Shown here one piece after another: positions 33,301 to 36,094 of a DNA stretch of 36,094 bases. The notes under the pieces were generated by a model, which worked only from the letters and a program-made list of their open reading frames with translations, was not told the origin of the DNA and made no database searches. This DNA is from Gracilibacteraceae bacterium (GTDB lineage: Bacteria > Bacillota > Desulfitobacteriia > Desulfitobacteriales > Syntrophobotulaceae). The stretch's first letter is position 1; every line of letters starts with the position of its first letter. The stretch spans positions 1-36,094 of the forward strand of contig JAISWK010000097.1 of NCBI GenBank assembly GCA_031270805.1, given 5' to 3'. The position numbers were made by a program, and so were the translations under genes.

Positions 33301-34836
33301 ATGTACAATGTCTATTCGCTTTTTGCTATCCGGGCCGGACTGCATCCCGGCCATACCGCTCTGGTTTTCAGAGAGCGGAAGATTTCATACGCTCAGTTGT
33401 CCGCCGAGATCAATCAAACCGCCTACACCCTGGATCGCCTTGACGTTCGCCATGGTTCACGGGTGGCTTACCTGCTTCCTAATGACCCGCGCTCCGTCGC
33501 CGCCTTTTATGCTTGTCAAAAACTGGGGGCGATTGCCATTCCCTTCAATTGGCGGCTGAAAGACACTGAAATGGCGGCGATGGTCGAAGAATGCCGCTGC
33601 GCCTGCTTTCTTTATGACCCGTTCTTCACGAACATTATCCGAACCTTACGCGAAAAGTTTCCCCAGATTGAGTTCTTTCCCTATTCAGAGGCGGAGACCG
33701 CTATGACCACAAGCGACGACCTGGCGGCGCGCCGCCCGGAGAATGAAAATTGGGAGTATTATGCCGATCCCGCAGCGGAGGCCCCCGCTTTCTACGCCTT
33801 GAGCGGCGGTTCTACCGGTAAACCGAAAACCATCGTTCACACTCAGCAAAGTCTGGTGTACGTGGTACTTTCGCGCAGCGGAGAATACGGGTTTGGCCAA
33901 GAAGATGTATTCCTGAATTACGCGCCGCTTTTTCATTTCGGCGGAATCAATTTCATGCTCGGAATCCTGTCCGCCGCTACGTTTATTCTGATGGAATCTT
34001 TTAATGCCGAAGACGTCATGCAGACAATCGCCGCTTGGCGGGTAAGTCACCTGTTTATCATTCCGGCCACCCTGTGTTCCCAAATCAAGCGTTCCCCTTC
34101 TTTCGGCCGCTTGGATCTAAGCTCTGTCCGCTGTGCCCTGATAGGGGGAACGGTAGCGTTTACCAGTAATTTACAGGACACCTTTGCCGTATTCACTAAT
34201 CCCGCATTTGTGGTCGCCAATGGGTATGGTACGACTGAAAACGGAGTCACCACGATGCTCACACTGAAACGCCAGGATTTGGACGGTGACTCTCTGCTCT
34301 TCCAATCACTCGGCAAACCGGTTTATATGTCTCAGATACGCCTGGTGGATCAAGCAGGAAACGAAGTCCCGGCGGGCAAGGTCGGAGAAGCATACGGGCG
34401 CTCTCCCGCTCAAATGAAAGGATACCTCGGGCAGCCGGATGTTCCCACCGGCGGATGGATTGCCACCGGCGACCTGCTGCGCGCTGACGAAAAAGGTTAC
34501 TATTATTTTATGGATCGGAAAAAAGACCTGGTGCGCACCGGGGGAGAAAATGTGTTTTCCTTTGAAGTGGAAAAAGCGCTCCTGACACATCCCGATGTGG
34601 AAGACTGCGCAGTATTTGGCATACCGCACCACGCATTGGGAGAAGCCATCGTCGCCGCCGTGGTGTGCCGAAAGGGCGTGGAAATTCCAAGCGAAGACGC
34701 GCTTATCCGTCATTGTAAAAGCGAGATTGCCAGTTACAAAAAGCCGCAAAAAATATACTTCGTTGAGCGTTTGCCCCGAACTGCCGTCGGCAAGACGGAC
34801 AAAAAAGAACTGCGTTCCCGCTACGCGGAGTTCTGA
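33301..34836 (+). CDS. CaiC-like acyl-CoA synthetase (AMP-forming)
   Basis: 511 residues, an ANL-family adenylate-forming CoA ligase. Visible blocks are YALSGGSTGKPKTIVHT (ATP-binding P-loop, near residue 168), NGYGTTENG near 304, WIATGDLLRADEKG, DLVRTGGENVFSFEVEKAL (hinge) and the C-terminal catalytic lysine in LPRTAVGKTDKKELR. The overall order fits CaiC or medium/aryl-acid ligases. It would prime the pathway with the first acyl-CoA, after which the transferases can recycle CoA. It starts 91 bases after the CaiA-like gene with AGAGAGAG ahead. The substrate acid is not readable. Confidence 0.9.
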   Translation: MYNVYSLFAIRAGLHPGHTALVFRERKISYAQLSAEINQTAYTLDRLDVRHGSRVAYLLPNDPRSVAAFYACQKLGAIAIPFNWRLKDTEMAAMVEECRCACFLYDPFFTNIIRTLREKFPQIEFFPYSEAETAMTTSDDLAARRPENENWEYYADPAAEAPAFYALSGGSTGKPKTIVHTQQSLVYVVLSRSGEYGFGQEDVFLNYAPLFHFGGINFMLGILSAATFILMESFNAEDVMQTIAAWRVSHLFIIPATLCSQIKRSPSFGRLDLSSVRCALIGGTVAFTSNLQDTFAVFTNPAFVVANGYGTTENGVTTMLTLKRQDLDGDSLLFQSLGKPVYMSQIRLVDQAGNEVPAGKVGEAYGRSPAQMKGYLGQPDVPTGGWIATGDLLRADEKGYYYFMDRKKDLVRTGGENVFSFEVEKALLTHPDVEDCAVFGIPHHALGEAIVAAVVCRKGVEIPSEDALIRHCKSEIASYKKPQKIYFVERLPRTAVGKTDKKELRSRYAEF

Positions 34837-34951
34837 GTACCGGAGAAGCGCCGGCAGGAGTACGGGAGCAAGGATAAGCGGCGGGAGCAGACCGGAAGTC
34901 CGTGTTTCCGGGAATTAACGCGAAAAACTGAAATTGGAGTGAGACAAGTAA

Positions 34952-35722
34952 ATGAATATTATCGTCTGTTACAAAATTGTTCCGGAAGAACAGGATATCC
35001 GCGTCAATCCGGATCGAACCCTTGACTTTGCGCGGGCGGAGTGGAAACTCAGCCTGTATGATCTGAACGCCGTCGAAGCCGGGATGCAGATCGCGGAAGC
35101 GGTCGGCGGGCAGGTAACCGCCTTGAGCGTCGGCGACGGGAAGCTGGAAAATTCCAAATTGAAAAAAGCGATCCTCTCCCGGGGACCGGAGGTGTTGTAC
35201 CTGGTAATCGACGAAGCTCTGTCCGGGGCCGACACATACCGGACGGCTCAAACTCTGGCTTTGGCCGCTGAAAAAATCGGCTTTGACCTGATACTATGCG
35301 GAGAAGGTTCTTCCGACCTGTACGCTCGGCAAACAGGCATCCAGTTGGGTGAGATTCTGCAGATCCCCGTGATCAACAATATAAGCAAAATAACGCCGCA
35401 AAATGGACTTTTGCTTGTGGAGCGGGATTTGGACGATGAAACCGAAGTCCTGGAAGTATCTTTACCGGCGGTCGTCTCCGTGTCCGCCGGCATTAACTCC
35501 ACGCGCATCCCCGGAATGAAGGATATTTTGAACGCCGGAAAAAAACCGGCGACGGAGTGGCGCGCCGGAGACGTCGGCTTGCCGGTTTATGAGAGTAAAG
35601 TCAGCCCGCTTCATACTTTGGCTCCCGAGCAAACCGATCGCAAGAGAATCATTCTGGACGGCGATTCCGAAGAAAATATTCAGGCTCTGTTCGAGAATAT
35701 CCGGCAGGCAATCAAGCAGTAG
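34952..35722 (+). CDS. fixA: Electron transfer flavoprotein beta subunit (FixA-like)
   Basis: 256 residues, strikingly like FixA of the E. coli carnitine system throughout: MNIIVCYKIVPEEQDIRVNP, LYDLNAVEAG, VTALSVGDGKLENSKLKKA, LSRGPEVLYLVID, FDLILCGEGSSDLYARQTG and LVERDLDDETEVLEVSLPAV. It should hold AMP or FAD and pass electrons to the acyl-CoA dehydrogenase/reductase. The gene starts after a 115-base gap containing a small CCGGAA/TTCCGG hairpin (34892-34911), with TTGGAGTGAG ahead of ATG 34952. The expected EtfA partner follows by ten bases but is very short. Confidence 0.93.
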   Translation: MNIIVCYKIVPEEQDIRVNPDRTLDFARAEWKLSLYDLNAVEAGMQIAEAVGGQVTALSVGDGKLENSKLKKAILSRGPEVLYLVIDEALSGADTYRTAQTLALAAEKIGFDLILCGEGSSDLYARQTGIQLGEILQIPVINNISKITPQNGLLLVERDLDDETEVLEVSLPAVVSVSAGINSTRIPGMKDILNAGKKPATEWRAGDVGLPVYESKVSPLHTLAPEQTDRKRIILDGDSEENIQALFENIRQAIKQ

Positions 35723-35732
35723 GAGAAATAAG

Positions 35733-35993
35733 ATGAATAAATTGAAAAAAGTTCTGGTATTCAGCGACAAACCCGCCCAAGCAGCGGAACTCTGCTACGG
35801 CGCCGCTCAGTTGGGTGAAGAGGTGCTGGCGGCGGTTTCCGGGGATAGAAGCGCAGCGGAAAAAATAAGTAAATACGGCGCCGGTAGGGTTTTTTGGCTG
35901 GGAGCGGAGCAGCCGGGCGCCATTATGGAAGCGACTGTTCCGCTGCTCGCCGATCTGATCAGAAAGGAACAGCCCGAAAGGGCTATGCTGTAA
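35733..35993 (+). CDS. Truncated FixB-like EtfA N-terminal fragment
   Basis: 86 residues against about 313 for FixB. The start is good (AGGAGA ahead of ATG 35733), and the sequence follows the FixB N-terminal domain (KKVLVFSDKPAQAAELCYGA, then ISKYGAGRVFWLG and LADLIRKEQPERAML). It then stops at TAA 35991. The whole FAD-binding C-terminal domain is missing here. A hairpin (35997-36012) and a fresh ribosome site near the window end follow. This could be a real short protein, a broken gene or a frameshift; some residual FixB-like wording in another frame downstream (GGLTLAAQADR) hints weakly at a frameshift. The gene may be completed or replaced beyond the window. Confidence 0.6.
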   Translation: MNKLKKVLVFSDKPAQAAELCYGAAQLGEEVLAAVSGDRSAAEKISKYGAGRVFWLGAEQPGAIMEATVPLLADLIRKEQPERAML

Positions 35994-36076
35994 GGGACGG
36001 TTTCCGAACCGTACAACACATGGCGGTCTGACGCTTGCGGCACAGGCGGATCGACACCGAAACCCTTACAAAACAG

Positions 36077-36083
36077 AAAGGAG
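36077..36083 (+). promoter_or_regulatory. Ribosome binding site for a gene starting just past the window
   Basis: AAAGGAG at 36077-36083 is 11 bases from the window end, the right distance for a start codon at or just after 36095. The following gene probably continues the module. Confidence 0.55.
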
Positions 36084-36094
36084 CATACCCACGA

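Noticed and set aside
34892-34911. CCGGAA/TTCCGG hairpin as a terminator before fixA
   Set aside because: No T-run follows, and the downstream genes belong to the same functional set.
22442-35993. A true carnitine (cai) operon
   Set aside because: There is no CaiT-type BCCT transporter, CaiD crotonase or CaiE. Two activases and a PF06050 enzyme have no place in that pathway. Only the reductase, ligase, transferase and Etf parts are alike.

Overview
The window is a high-GC bacterial segment of about 36 kb. It looks like an anaerobic member of the Firmicutes, possibly near the Negativicutes. The grounds are the gene orders rpsB-tsf-pyrH-frr-uppS-cdsA and mutS-mutL-methyltransferase-miaA, strong AAAGGAGG ribosome sites, frequent TTG starts, and oxygen-sensitive radical acyl-CoA enzymes. 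This placement is inference; no rRNA gene is present.

Region 1 (1-4.8 kb): a repeat-rich non-coding stretch, then a tight trio of a SucC-like ATP-grasp protein, a small ferredoxin-like protein and a SucD-like CoA-binding protein. XerD recombinase and purine nucleoside phosphorylase follow. Region 2 (4.8-10.1 kb, minus strand): secA, a TPR lipoprotein, a PHP phosphatase, ksgA and a DUF554 membrane protein, in nearly overlapping order. Region 3 (10.1-14.7 kb, plus strand): a near-perfect promoter and a structured leader drive rpsB-tsf. A terminator follows, then pyrH-frr-uppS-cdsA. Region 4 (14.7-22.2 kb, minus strand): a small unknown gene, a D,D-carboxypeptidase, mutS, mutL, an RsmJ-like methyltransferase and miaA, read from a promoter at 22.2 kb.

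Region 5 (22.2-36.1 kb, plus strand) is the accessory part and the most interesting. Two copies of a roughly 200-bp segment, each with a textbook sigma-54 promoter (TGGCAC-N5-TTGCAT) and the same SD and TTG start, head two gene modules. Module A encodes an MFS transporter, a class III CoA-transferase and an acyl-CoA dehydrogenase. Module B encodes two subunits of the 2-hydroxyacyl-CoA dehydratase/benzoyl-CoA reductase family and two different BcrA/BcrD/HgdC-type ATPase activators. It continues with a second CoA-transferase, a CaiA-like acyl-CoA dehydrogenase, a CaiC-like CoA ligase, a FixA-like EtfB and a short FixB-like EtfA fragment.

The inferred scheme is as follows. A carboxylic acid enters by the MFS carrier and is activated by the ligase, with CoA then recycled by the transferases. 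The ATP-driven radical enzyme dehydrates or reduces it, and an Etf-linked dehydrogenase/reductase moves electrons to or from the acyl-CoA. The layout combines the logic of the fld (aryl-lactate), bcr/bzd (benzoyl-CoA) and cai/fix (carnitine) systems but matches none of them exactly. The substrate cannot be read from the sequence.
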